A stretch of DNA of 64,000 nucleotides from Gammaproteobacteria bacterium (GTDB lineage: Bacteria > Pseudomonadota > Gammaproteobacteria > DSM-16500). Shown piece after piece: positions 8,966 through 17,460 of this stretch; positions within the stretch are counted from its first letter, which is position 1; every line of letters begins with the position of its first letter. A program made the translations under genes and the position numbers. The DNA lies in the NCBI GenBank assembly GCA_021324305.1, contig JAJPJI010000037.1:62001-126000 (forward strand). The letters are read 5' to 3'. Below the pieces are notes generated by a model. The model worked only from the letters and a program-made list of their open reading frames with translations. It did no database searches and was not told where the DNA came from.

Positions 8966-9751
8966 CTATCTTCCTTCAAATTCGGGTATTTGCTTATTGA
9001 CGTAAGCACGCACGGCTGTTTTAAAATCATTGGTGTTGACACAACGCACAAAAGCTTCCGCTTCCAGTTCCAGTTGAGCGCTTAGTTTATTTTGCCACGC
9101 AGAATTGAGCAGCAATTTGGTTTGCATGAAAGCAACCATGGGGCCATTCACAATTCTCTCGATAATATACTTTGTCTGGGTCTCCATTTCTTCCTTGGAA
9201 ACAATCCAGTTCACCAGTCCAAAATCATACGCCTGAGCTGCATCGAACACATCCGGCATAAGGAATAATTCCATTGCCTTTTTTGCGCCGATAATTCTGG
9301 GAAGCATATAACTGCTTGCTCCAATCGCTGAAATCGCCATCTGGTTATAACCCAGCGAGAACCGGGTATCGTCTCGCGCGATAACCAGATCTGCAGCCAG
9401 CATTAGACTCATTCCAATACCAGCAACCATGCCGTGAACAGAAACAATGACGACTTTTTCCATTTCTCTAAGCAGTAAAATACAGGAATTGAATTGCCGG
9501 ATAATAAATAATGCCTCATTGGAAATTGATTCCAGGTCCTGATTCAATTCATTGATATCCGTTCCAGTCGTGAATGCCTCTCCATTACCACGCATCAGGA
9601 CAATACGAATGCTGTCATCAGCATTGATCTCCTGACATAATTCTTCGAGTCGTTCACACATTTCGTAATTGAACGCATTATTTTTACTGGGACGGTTGAA
9701 TGTCAGTATTGCCAAATGATGCTCGCGAGATAAAACGATAGAATCCTTCAT
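8966..9751 (-). CDS. Enoyl-CoA hydratase/isomerase (crotonase) family protein
   Basis: A 261-residue crotonase-fold protein. Seen: AFTTGTDI (59-66) and HGMVAGIGMSL (106-116), which build the CoA and oxyanion pocket. The loop that carries a catalytic Glu in hydratases (pattern FGQPE) here reads FSLGYNQM (131-138), and the second Glu region reads AIGASS. Both hydratase glutamates therefore appear absent. A strong GGGAGGA precedes the ATG. The protein may be an isomerase, thioesterase or other crotonase-fold enzyme rather than a hydratase. It is cotranscribed with the HSDL2-like reductase downstream and lies 69 bases after pilX. Confidence 0.85.
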   Translation of the reverse strand: MKDSIVLSREHHLAILTFNRPSKNNAFNYEMCERLEELCQEINADDSIRIVLMRGNGEAFTTGTDINELNQDLESISNEALFIIRQFNSCILLLREMEKVVIVSVHGMVAGIGMSLMLAADLVIARDDTRFSLGYNQMAISAIGASSYMLPRIIGAKKAMELFLMPDVFDAAQAYDFGLVNWIVSKEEMETQTKYIIERIVNGPMVAFMQTKLLLNSAWQNKLSAQLELEAEAFVRCVNTNDFKTAVRAYVNKQIPEFEGR

Positions 9752-9820
9752 ACGTCATCCTCCCATTTAATCCTTGCACAATAACTATTATTGTATTGAC
9801 CCTGAACTGGCCGGTTAACA

Positions 9821-10381
9821 TTAAACCAGCTGGAGGTATATCTCCCGCCGCATTTGCCGGCCAGTATATACGATATGCGGGCTGTGATCACAGCTATCCA
9901 CCGGTTTGCCTGGCCGAATGACGGCGCTTTGCAGCAGCAAAGCCGCTTCTGCTTTCTTATCATGCGGTATAATAAGCAGTGAAATCCGGTAATAATGCGC
10001 AATGAGCAGATGTTTGCCAGCCTCCAGCCCGACGATCCCGCAGGAATCACTGCCCATGCTCTCAATGGCATAATAATAGCGAATTCCGCTAAAATTATCA
10101 CTACAAGTATTAATCTCCCACCAGGATTCTGGCTTTTCAGCAAGTTTTGAAACGGGCGTGACAAGTATACGGCAAGATCCTGAATCAATCACATGACCGG
10201 TTTCGATTCTCCCCAGTATCTGACCACTCAAACGAGCGTATTCTTCTCTTTGCCATCGCACATTTTCACGCTGCAGAGCTAACGAAGCCTGGGTCAATCC
10301 ATATAAACCCATCAAGGAAAAAATCTGTAGTAATACCAATACAGTCAACAGGACAAATCCATTCTGATATTGATGCGTCAT
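9821..10381 (-). CDS. pilX: PilX-like type IV pilus assembly protein
   Basis: A 186-residue protein with a short polar leader, then a Gly and the hydrophobic helix FVLLTVLVLLQIFSLMGLYG (9-28), as in PilX/PilX_N proteins, and a globular C-terminal part with paired cysteines. The usual Glu at +5 is replaced by Thr, a known trait of this GspK-like class. It begins two bases after the pilW stop. Family knowledge: PilX is a minor pilin that primes pilus assembly with PilV, PilW and PilY1. Assignment rests mainly on position and the N-terminal helix. Confidence 0.75.
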   Translation of the reverse strand: MTHQYQNGFVLLTVLVLLQIFSLMGLYGLTQASLALQRENVRWQREEYARLSGQILGRIETGHVIDSGSCRILVTPVSKLAEKPESWWEINTCSDNFSGIRYYYAIESMGSDSCGIVGLEAGKHLLIAHYYRISLLIIPHDKKAEAALLLQSAVIRPGKPVDSCDHSPHIVYTGRQMRREIYLQLV

Positions 10382-10383
10382 GA

Positions 10384-11214
10384 TTAATGCACCTGCGGAA
10401 TAGCATACATATGCCAGGTCTTTTTGGATTGCGTGCCTGATACCAGCAAATCAATGGACACTCCCTTTACTTGAGACCAATCCGTCACACTGGCAGCAGG
10501 TACGTCTGTATACGCGCCTGCTTTGTAAACACTGTAAAGAATCCGCATGTCACTCACTCCTTCCACCAATTCACTTTTTACATGATGAATATCTTCCCTG
10601 TATAAAGAATACATCGGACTGCCATCCCGGTCGGTACGGCCTGTATTAGCAACAAAATATCTATTGATTTCCAATCGATCCAATTCGGCATTGGCTGCAT
10701 ATCTGTAATGCAATGGCACACGCGGCATAATGGTCTGAACATGATGCTGCCTGCTCACCTTCGCCACTTGAAATATTTCCGCTCTAGAGCAATCCGAAAT
10801 CAGTAATATATCGCCTTCAGAAAACTGAACTTGATTATTCACGATCATGCTAGTATTGCCTTGCATAGATGCAAGCAGTTCTGCGCCAGGAAACGCCTGA
10901 TAACGGACCGTTATTTGATTTGAGTCGGTACCTGTCAGGCGGTTAACAGCAGATAATGAATAATCAGTGCTGTCGGCAATTGGAAAATCATTAGTCAGGA
11001 GTGAACAACCGATATATCCTGCCCTGTCAATTTCTGAATGTAAAATTGAAATGGCTGTTTCGGCATTATCCTGGATCGTCATCAATGCCGCTTGCAGAGC
11101 GAGGCTACGTTCACAGCCAAGATAAACTTCAAATACAATGCCAAGCAGAACAATTCCTGTAACCATAACCATCATAAGCTCAACCAGTACAAAGCCCTTA
11201 CAGCTATCAAGCAT
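10384..11214 (-). CDS. pilW: PilW-like minor pilin
   Basis: A 276-residue prepilin-like protein. Seen: type III signal CKG|FVLVELMM with the conserved Glu at +5 and a hydrophobic helix to about residue 28, followed by a long globular domain with aromatic and disulphide-like residues. I chose the ATG at 11214 because AGGAG lies eight bases upstream; a GTG at 11223 is too close to that ribosome binding site. It overlaps the end of pilV by eight bases. Role by family: minor pilin in the initiation complex of the type IV pilus. Confidence 0.8.
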   Translation of the reverse strand: MLDSCKGFVLVELMMVMVTGIVLLGIVFEVYLGCERSLALQAALMTIQDNAETAISILHSEIDRAGYIGCSLLTNDFPIADSTDYSLSAVNRLTGTDSNQITVRYQAFPGAELLASMQGNTSMIVNNQVQFSEGDILLISDCSRAEIFQVAKVSRQHHVQTIMPRVPLHYRYAANAELDRLEINRYFVANTGRTDRDGSPMYSLYREDIHHVKSELVEGVSDMRILYSVYKAGAYTDVPAASVTDWSQVKGVSIDLLVSGTQSKKTWHMYAIPQVH

Positions 11215-11608
11215 GCATCTCACTCCTTACATATATGCGCAGACATCCGCTTCGCTCAATTGTCATTTTATTGCATGCCCGACCATTAAAATTTCCCCAG
11301 AATATTGATACCGAATAATTCGGATATCGCCCTTCTATCAATCCTCGGCCTTCAGGCAACACCTTGCTCACCTGTTTGTTCCATGATTCATTCATATCAC
11401 TCATACTGATTGTTTTTCTGGACACAAGGATTTCCGCAATAAAATTGAGTTGCTGGATTGCGACAGAAAACTCATACGCAACCTGAGTCTTGCGTAATGA
11501 CTCAAGCAGCATTAAATTTACTCCCGATAACATGACAGACATGATCACGAGACTGATAAGCATTTCCAAAAAACTTGTTCCCGACTGTTTTGACATATGT
11601 GTTACCAT
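11207..11608 (-). CDS. pilV: PilV-like minor pilin
   Basis: A 133-residue prepilin (129 if the second ATG at 11596 is used). Seen: leader ending in SG, then TSFLEMLISLVIMSVMLSG, with Glu at +5 and Thr instead of Phe at +1 of the mature protein, and a short globular part containing two cysteines near the end. It is the first gene of the pilV-pilW-pilX run and is divergent from the pterin dehydratase gene, with only about 34 bases between the starts. A longer upstream extension of this frame is rejected because it would overlap the divergent gene. Confidence 0.72.
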   Translation of the reverse strand: MVTHMSKQSGTSFLEMLISLVIMSVMLSGVNLMLLESLRKTQVAYEFSVAIQQLNFIAEILVSRKTISMSDMNESWNKQVSKVLPEGRGLIEGRYPNYSVSIFWGNFNGRACNKMTIERSGCLRIYVRSEMHA

Positions 11609-11642
11609 GAATGACAACTCGATTAAAATTGAAGGACACAGC

Positions 11643-12002
11643 ATGGACAACCTGGAAAAAAAGCACTGTATACCATGTGAAGGCGGCATACCGCCATTGG
11701 ATAAAACAAAGGTAAATGAATTAATGAAACAGCTCGCGGATGGTTGGCATCCCGACAAGGAATACAAACAGATCTTTAAAGACTTCAGGTTCAAAAATTA
11801 CTATCAGACAATGGCATTTGTGAACGCCATTGCCTGGATGGCGCATATTGAAGATCATCATCCGGACCTGGAAGTTGGTTACAATCATTGCATGGTTCGT
11901 TATTCAACTCACGCTATTCATGGATTATCAGAAAATGATTTTATCTGCGCAAGGAAAGTCGATGTCATTTTTAAACCCTTTGTTCAAAAGTCAGAACACT
12001 GA
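11643..12002 (+). CDS. phhB: Pterin-4-alpha-carbinolamine dehydratase
   Basis: A 119-residue protein of normal family length. Seen: the pattern WHPD..., then FVNAIAWMAHIEDHHPDLEV followed by VRYSTHAIHGLS, which contains the paired histidines and the Asp of the PCD active site. GAAGGA sits before the ATG at 11643; the longer frame from 11490 would run through pilV. Reaction: dehydration of 4a-hydroxytetrahydropterin to regenerate tetrahydropterin cofactor, normally with phenylalanine hydroxylase. No phhA is present in this window. The stop lies one base from the stop of the convergent membrane protein gene. Confidence 0.9.
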   Translation: MDNLEKKHCIPCEGGIPPLDKTKVNELMKQLADGWHPDKEYKQIFKDFRFKNYYQTMAFVNAIAWMAHIEDHHPDLEVGYNHCMVRYSTHAIHGLSENDFICARKVDVIFKPFVQKSEH

Positions 12003-12003
12003 T

Positions 12004-12603
12004 TCATGACAGGCGCAGGCCGGCTTCCACATCAGGCCCTGATACAGCAGGTAATGCTGCGCTGCCAGCGAAAAAGGGCAGCACTGGCTTTCCAGGAATG
12101 AGTTTCAGCTCGACAGCCTTTTTTTCAAAGGCGATCTCCACATTCCTGACAGTATCCTTTGCGTCAACACGGATATTGTATTTATGCCCCACTTCACAAA
12201 TAAAATCATAATCGTCAGGCCCAAAAGCAGAATAAAGATTGGGTTCATGCGCCCGCTTACCGTGCCAAGTTGTTACACCGCAAATCCCGGTTATCAAGAA
12301 GGCAGTCACTCCCATGATAATTTCCGGTGTGATAACACTGCTGCAATCTTCATTCGTATCACAGGTAAGCTTGCGTCGAATGGCATCAGCCGCCAATCCT
12401 GCCGTTACGAGAAATAGCAATAGCGTAATGACAGCGGATGCACTTAACAGACAATGGCTTGTACCAGATTTTTTGAGCTTGTCTATTGCCTTAAGCAAAT
12501 CTGCCTGGCCAGGTTCTCCAGCCAGAACAGGCAATCTCTCATTCGGCTTATTCGACTGCGCTTTATCCAGAAGAGCAATTCTTTCATCTCTACCTTCGGC
12601 CAT
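12004..12603 (-). CDS. Hypothetical protein with two membrane segments
   Basis: A 199-residue protein I do not recognise. Seen: a polar N-terminal 48 residues, a hydrophobic segment at about 52-72, a short loop with two cysteines (CDTNEDC, about 80-86), a second hydrophobic segment at about 93-112, and a polar C-terminal domain of about 85 residues ending in a proline- and alanine-rich stretch. GAGGT precedes the ATG. Both termini probably face the cytoplasm. The long polar tail after a membrane hairpin recalls effector or inclusion-membrane proteins of intracellular bacteria, but nothing beyond topology supports that. Confidence 0.6.
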   Translation of the reverse strand: MAEGRDERIALLDKAQSNKPNERLPVLAGEPGQADLLKAIDKLKKSGTSHCLLSASAVITLLLFLVTAGLAADAIRRKLTCDTNEDCSSVITPEIIMGVTAFLITGICGVTTWHGKRAHEPNLYSAFGPDDYDFICEVGHKYNIRVDAKDTVRNVEIAFEKKAVELKLIPGKPVLPFFAGSAALPAVSGPDVEAGLRLS

Positions 12604-12723
12604 TGTTATTACCTCATATTATTTCAATAGCAGATTTTGAATGCTCATATTTAACACAATACCAAATTTATCGTCAATATTTATGCGAATTACGCCGCGC
12701 TCAGCAAACCCGGCAGCAAGGCA

Positions 12724-13869
12724 TCAGCCTGCAGTTTGATGCTTTCTGCGCGACCAGAGCAGCATGCAAATAATTGCCGCTGCAAGTATCAATACAATAG
12801 CCATGAATGGACGAACGGAAATCCATGCAATTGCGGTTGCGGCTGTCCACAAGCATAATCCTGACAGTAGTGCAATTAATCCGGTACCAAACCCAACGAT
12901 GCTTCCAAAAAATGGTATGACATCCGCTAGCACAGACACTGGCTTCAGAGTCAGCATCACTCCAAAGATCATCATGAGCAACGTGACAAGGCGAATCAGC
13001 CAGGTTTGCATCTGATTTTCCACCTCTGCCTGATGAATCATTTGTTGAGGCGAAACCTGGCCAGACACCAACAGCTCGACAGCTTGTCCAGCAGGCGCCA
13101 TATACGGCTGAAATGTATTTCCATTCTGTTGTGCAATGACACTGACTGTTTGCGGCACAACACTGGACAGGCTGATACGCAAATCGCCAATCGCGGGGGT
13201 TTGCGGATCACTCCCAACATAAATTATCCCATCATCATGCTCGACCGGCTTTTGGAGCTTTTTGTTCAAGCTTGCCGCATCAACAAAAGCCAAATTGATC
13301 GGTGTCTCAAATGTGATTTTGCTTACCAGGTCACCAGGCAAGGCAAAATCACCCAGTGTGACTTTCTGTGCCTGCCAGGCTTCCGACGAGACTAGCATCG
13401 TGGACGGGTTTTGATGTCCATTGGGATCTTTGAAATTACTGCTATCGAGGAGTTCATCCGACCATACTTTGCTATAAGTATAGGTTTTCACCTCGCGCTC
13501 GGAGCCGCCTACTTCCTTTTCAGTCTGTGTTTCCTCGGATTGCTTCCATTGATACATCTCAACCTTGCGCAGCAGTTTGATTGCTTTCACAGAAACACCA
13601 AAAAGAGTGTCCTGCAAAACATCATCGGTTGTAGCAAGTCCAGACAAGTACACAACTTTCAGGTTGTTACCAGGAATGACCGGCGAACCTTGAATAGAGA
13701 CCAAAACTTTTTCCGCCTGCTGAAGCGATTGCTGCGCATGCAGACCATGCCCTTCATTCCAGAAAATCACAAGGAATGACGCGATAATCAACAGGATGCC
13801 AATCAAAACCCCAACCAGCGCACTGCCGATACGCCCAAACCAGGATTGCGTGACGACCTCTTGTACCAT
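12724..13869 (-). CDS. TMEM43-family membrane protein
   Basis: A 381-residue protein. Seen: one N-terminal membrane segment (about 16-37) ending in FWNEG, a long extracytoplasmic domain of about 250 residues, and three closely spaced C-terminal membrane segments (about 290-365) with a GTGLIALLSG helix. The architecture and the N-terminal WNEGHG sequence match the TMEM43/LUMA family found in animals and scattered bacteria. The bacterial function is unknown. AAGGA is well placed before the ATG. It lies 120 bases upstream of the two-segment membrane protein on the same strand, so the two may be transcribed together. Confidence 0.8.
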   Translation of the reverse strand: MVQEVVTQSWFGRIGSALVGVLIGILLIIASFLVIFWNEGHGLHAQQSLQQAEKVLVSIQGSPVIPGNNLKVVYLSGLATTDDVLQDTLFGVSVKAIKLLRKVEMYQWKQSEETQTEKEVGGSEREVKTYTYSKVWSDELLDSSNFKDPNGHQNPSTMLVSSEAWQAQKVTLGDFALPGDLVSKITFETPINLAFVDAASLNKKLQKPVEHDDGIIYVGSDPQTPAIGDLRISLSSVVPQTVSVIAQQNGNTFQPYMAPAGQAVELLVSGQVSPQQMIHQAEVENQMQTWLIRLVTLLMMIFGVMLTLKPVSVLADVIPFFGSIVGFGTGLIALLSGLCLWTAATAIAWISVRPFMAIVLILAAAIICMLLWSRRKHQTAG

Positions 13870-13992
13870 GAATGATTCCTTTTCTCGTGATTTCGCTCTG
13901 TGTAATCAGTCTAGCGTGATACCCAGTCTGCTTGCCACACATTTCCATATGCCAATGTGCGGCTTGTTCAGACTCCTCCACATGGAAAAAAG

Positions 13993-15081
13993 TTACCCGC
14001 GCCGTCTGGCAAAATCCTGCATGAAATCCACGAGAACATCCACGCCTTCTTCTGGCATGGCATTATAGATACTCGCACGTACACCACCACTCACCCGGTG
14101 CCCACGCAGGTTTGTCAATCCCATTTTTTCTGCTTCGGCAAGAAATGGTGTCGTCAGTGAGTCATCATGCAAATGGAACATGACGTTCATGATTGAGCGA
14201 CAATCCGGATGAACATGGCTGACATAAAAATCATGGCATTTATCAATGACTGAATATATTTTGCTGGCCTTGCGCAGATTCAGTTCATAAAACGCTTTTA
14301 CACCGCCACGGCGTTTCATCCATGCAAGTACCAATCCAGCAATATACCAGCTATAGGTTGGCGGAGTGTTATAAAAAGAATGATGCTCAGCCTGCAATTT
14401 ATAGGAATAAAGCGAAGGAGTATTTGGCAAAGGATCCTTGATTAAATCTTCACGAATAATAACGATGGTTATGCCTGCCTGGCCGACATTTTTTTGCGCT
14501 CCGGCATAGATAATTCCAAAATCATTAACATCAACAGGCCGCGACAGGATCATCGAAGTCATGTCTGCGACTAACGGCACAGTACCTGTTTTGGGAACCC
14601 ACTGGAACTCCAGTCCATCGATGGTTTCATTAGGGGTGTAATGCAGGTAGGCAGCATTCGGATTGAGAGTCCAGTGTTCCTGTTGTGGTATGAAAGCAAG
14701 ATGACTTTGATGTTCAGTCCGAGCTGCAATATTGACTGACCCATACCTGCTTGCTTCTGCAATCGCCTTTTTGGACCAGACCCCTGTGTCTACATAGTCA
14801 GCTGTCGTCTTCTCTCCAAAGAGATTCAATGGCACCATGGCAAACTGAACGGTTGCGCCGCCCGCTAAAAATAACACGTGATAATTCCTGGGAATAGACA
14901 TCAGCTCCCGGATATCAGCTTCAGCCTGCTCTGCAACAATTTTGAATTCAGGCCCGCGATGTCCCAGCTCCATAATCGACATGCCAGTCCCATTCCAGTC
15001 CAGCATCTCTGCCTGCGCCTGAAGCAAAACCTCTTCAGGCAGCATGGCCGGACCCGCGCTAAAATTAAAAACCTTACGCAT
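13993..15081 (-). CDS. serC: Phosphoserine aminotransferase
   Basis: A 362-residue class V aminotransferase. Seen: N-terminal FNFSAGPAMLPEEVL, the GHRGPEF motif, and the pyridoxal-phosphate lysine in YAGAQKNVGQAG. I set the start at ATG 15081 because AGGGAG lies just before it and the family begins there; the frame extends 17 residues further without support. Reaction: 3-phosphohydroxypyruvate plus glutamate to phosphoserine, in serine and possibly pyridoxine synthesis. It stands alone, without serA or aroA beside it, and is divergent from marC. Confidence 0.95.
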   Translation of the reverse strand: MRKVFNFSAGPAMLPEEVLLQAQAEMLDWNGTGMSIMELGHRGPEFKIVAEQAEADIRELMSIPRNYHVLFLAGGATVQFAMVPLNLFGEKTTADYVDTGVWSKKAIAEASRYGSVNIAARTEHQSHLAFIPQQEHWTLNPNAAYLHYTPNETIDGLEFQWVPKTGTVPLVADMTSMILSRPVDVNDFGIIYAGAQKNVGQAGITIVIIREDLIKDPLPNTPSLYSYKLQAEHHSFYNTPPTYSWYIAGLVLAWMKRRGGVKAFYELNLRKASKIYSVIDKCHDFYVSHVHPDCRSIMNVMFHLHDDSLTTPFLAEAEKMGLTNLRGHRVSGGVRASIYNAMPEEGVDVLVDFMQDFARRRG

Positions 15082-15253
15082 ACTCCCTACCTTGTTTGAA
15101 TTAGTGAAATCAGAGCTCAAATGCAATGTCATGATGTAGACACCCTTGTTATTTCAGCTGGCCAGCCAGATTTTGTCCCTATTTTTCTCCGCATATCCTA
15201 GCAATTCTTATATCGCTTCGCTATCATAAATAAAAAAATGTGAGACTCAGATA

Positions 15254-15883
15254 TTGACTTACGCAGATACAGTAAAATTTCTTGTAGCAATGATTATCAT
15301 GATGAATCCTCTGGGTTCTCTTTCCATCTTTCTACAATTGACTAATAAATTTCCACTAGCCCATCAGCGCAAAACCGCCATCAAGTGTGGTCTGTCAATT
15401 ACGATAATCATGGTCATTACAATCTGGATCGGGAGTCAACTGCTTGACCTTCTCGGCATCACTATTGCCTCATTTCGCTTCGCGGGCGGCATCATTTTGC
15501 TTTTAACCGGCCTATCCATGCTGCAGTCCAAAGAAAGCCCTATCAGCCATACACCAGAAGATGACATCGCCGCAGAAGAACGCAGTTCCATCGCCATCGT
15601 ACCTCTTGCCCTGCCTATCATCATCGGTCCCGGCGCTATCAGCACCCTGGTTATCGCATCCAATGATTATCCCGTTTTCATGATTAAAATATGGTTGTCT
15701 ATACTATGCGTTCTGCTGGCATCAGGCATGTTTGTCCTGTTATTTTTTGGCGGCACGATAGGAAGATTTGTCGGCGAATCCGTGATGAAAGTGATTACCC
15801 GTATCATGGGTATGATTATCATGGCAATTGCGGTCGGCATGCTCGCCAACGGACTGATTGGACTGATCCCCGCACTTCACTAG
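15254..15883 (+). CDS. MarC/UPF0056 family integral membrane protein
   Basis: A 209-residue, six-helix membrane protein. Seen: the family signature MMNPLGSLSIFLQLT in helix one, FRFAGGIILLLTGLSML in the middle, and PLALPIIIGPGAIST, followed by two more hydrophobic segments. The start is probably TTG at 15254, which gives a complete first helix; the first ATG (15292) would cut into it. Function in the family is unresolved; the old link to antibiotic resistance is not supported. It is divergent from serC. Confidence 0.85.
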   Translation: MTYADTVKFLVAMIIMMNPLGSLSIFLQLTNKFPLAHQRKTAIKCGLSITIIMVITIWIGSQLLDLLGITIASFRFAGGIILLLTGLSMLQSKESPISHTPEDDIAAEERSSIAIVPLALPIIIGPGAISTLVIASNDYPVFMIKIWLSILCVLLASGMFVLLFFGGTIGRFVGESVMKVITRIMGMIIMAIAVGMLANGLIGLIPALH

Positions 15884-16044
15884 CGTATTCCCTCCACAAC
15901 AGGATGTGTGGGTTTTTGTATCCTTGCCACAGAACTGAAAGAAGGTAGAGATATGCGGAATGCCCATGACACCGTCACAAGAGGAATGCGCCCTTCGACA
16001 TCCTGAGAATAGAGTGTAATCGAAGAGCGCAGTGTGGAAGACTC

Positions 16045-17448
16045 TTATTCCTTGGGTCCTATCATTAACTCGGGCCTGACCAGCTCTTTAAACTCATTTT
16101 CGCTTAGATACCCCAGCGCCAAGGTAGCTTCAAGCAAAGTCGTACCATCATGCCATGCCTTATGTGCTATCTGCGCCGCCTTGTCATAACCAATTTTTGG
16201 AGCCAGCGCAGTGACCAGCATCAGTGAATTATTGACTGATTCACTGATTGCTCTTTCATCAGCGATCAGATCTTTAACACAATACTTCTTGAACATGCGC
16301 GCCGAATCAGCAAGCAAATGTACGGAATGCATAAAGTTATGGATAATAACCGGCTTGAATACGTTTAATTCAAAATTACCCTGTGAATCTGCAAAACCGA
16401 TTGCTGCGTCATTACCCATCACCTGTACACATACCATTGTCATGGCCTCGGATTGAGTAGGATTCACTTTTCCAGGCATGATAGATGAGCCAGGTTCATT
16501 CGCTGGCAGAACCAGCTCGCCCAGGCCGCAACGCGGGCCCGACCCCAACCAGCGAATGTCATTTGCGATTTTCATTAATGCACAGGCCAGTGTTTTCAAT
16601 GCGCCACTTGCAAATACAAACGCGTCATGCGCAGCCAGAGCAGCAAATTTATTTGGCGCAGAAACAAATGGTAATCCTGTCAAATGGGCAATTTTTTCCG
16701 CAGCCAGAACCGCAAATTTCGGATGCGTATTAAGACCCGTACCAACAGCCGTGCCGCCGATTGCCAGTTCATATAAACCAGGAAGTGTCTTTTTGATATT
16801 TTCGATAGCCGCGTCCAGTTGCGCGACATAACCGGAAAATTCCTGGCCCAATGTCAACGGAACAGCATCCTGTAAATGTGTGCGGCCGGTTTTCACGATA
16901 TGAGAAAACTTCTGCTGCTTTTCAGCCAGCGCATCACGCAGCTCCTTGATCGATGGCAATAAGTAGTTGACAACAGAATCCGCTGCCGCGATATGCATTG
17001 CCGTCGGAAAAGTATCATTTGAGGATTGTGATTGATTGACATGGTCATTCGGATGAACAGGCTTTTTGCTGCCAATTTCTCCTTTTGCTATCTCAATGGC
17101 ACGATTGCTGATGACTTCATTCACATTCATGTTAGTCTGGGTACCGCTGCCTGTTTGCCAGATACGCAGGGGAAAATGCTCATTGAGCTTACCGGAAATG
17201 ACCTCATCAGCCGCTTGAACGATCAATTCCATCATGTCTTTCTTCATGAGTCCCAGATCGTAATTTGTCATTGCGGCGGCTTTTTTCAAAATACCAAATG
17301 CGCGTATCAATTCTTTCGGCATCAGATCATTGCCTATGGCAAAATGCTCAAGCGAACGCTGGGTTTGCGCACCCCAATATTTATCAGCAGCAACCTCTAT
17401 GCTGCCCATGCTATCAGATTCCTGACGGTGTTTTGTGTTTGCCTGCAT
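16045..17448 (-). CDS. fumC: Class II fumarate hydratase
   Basis: A 467-residue enzyme, exactly the usual length. Seen: [14 protein letters not shown] (99-112), [11 protein letters not shown] (142-152), GRTHLQDA with His191, and the superfamily signature [11 protein letters not shown] (320-330) with the catalytic-base serine. Reaction: reversible hydration of fumarate to malate in the citric acid cycle; iron-independent and cytoplasmic. It starts 12 bases after pepN on the same strand, so both are probably in one transcript. No terminator hairpin is evident downstream. Confidence 0.97.
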   Translation of the reverse strand: MQANTKHRQESDSMGSIEVAADKYWGAQTQRSLEHFAIGNDLMPKELIRAFGILKKAAAMTNYDLGLMKKDMMELIVQAADEVISGKLNEHFPLRIWQTGSGTQTNMNVNEVISNRAIEIAKGEIGSKKPVHPNDHVNQSQSSNDTFPTAMHIAAADSVVNYLLPSIKELRDALAEKQQKFSHIVKTGRTHLQDAVPLTLGQEFSGYVAQLDAAIENIKKTLPGLYELAIGGTAVGTGLNTHPKFAVLAAEKIAHLTGLPFVSAPNKFAALAAHDAFVFASGALKTLACALMKIANDIRWLGSGPRCGLGELVLPANEPGSSIMPGKVNPTQSEAMTMVCVQVMGNDAAIGFADSQGNFELNVFKPVIIHNFMHSVHLLADSARMFKKYCVKDLIADERAISESVNNSLMLVTALAPKIGYDKAAQIAHKAWHDGTTLLEATLALGYLSENEFKELVRPELMIGPKE

Positions 17449-17460
17449 ATTGTAAAACCT

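Noticed and set aside
9748-10188. 146-residue minus-strand frame overlapping pilX
   Set aside because: It has no family features and is out of frame with a clear PilX-like helix protein; it is a shadow frame.
11490-11642. N-terminal extension of the pterin dehydratase frame
   Set aside because: It would run antisense through pilV, and homology and a ribosome binding site begin at 11643.
15884-16044. 160-base gap between marC and fumC as a possible gene or terminator
   Set aside because: Only a weak CCACA/TGTGG stem before GTTTTTG is present. No coding frame or strong structure is seen.
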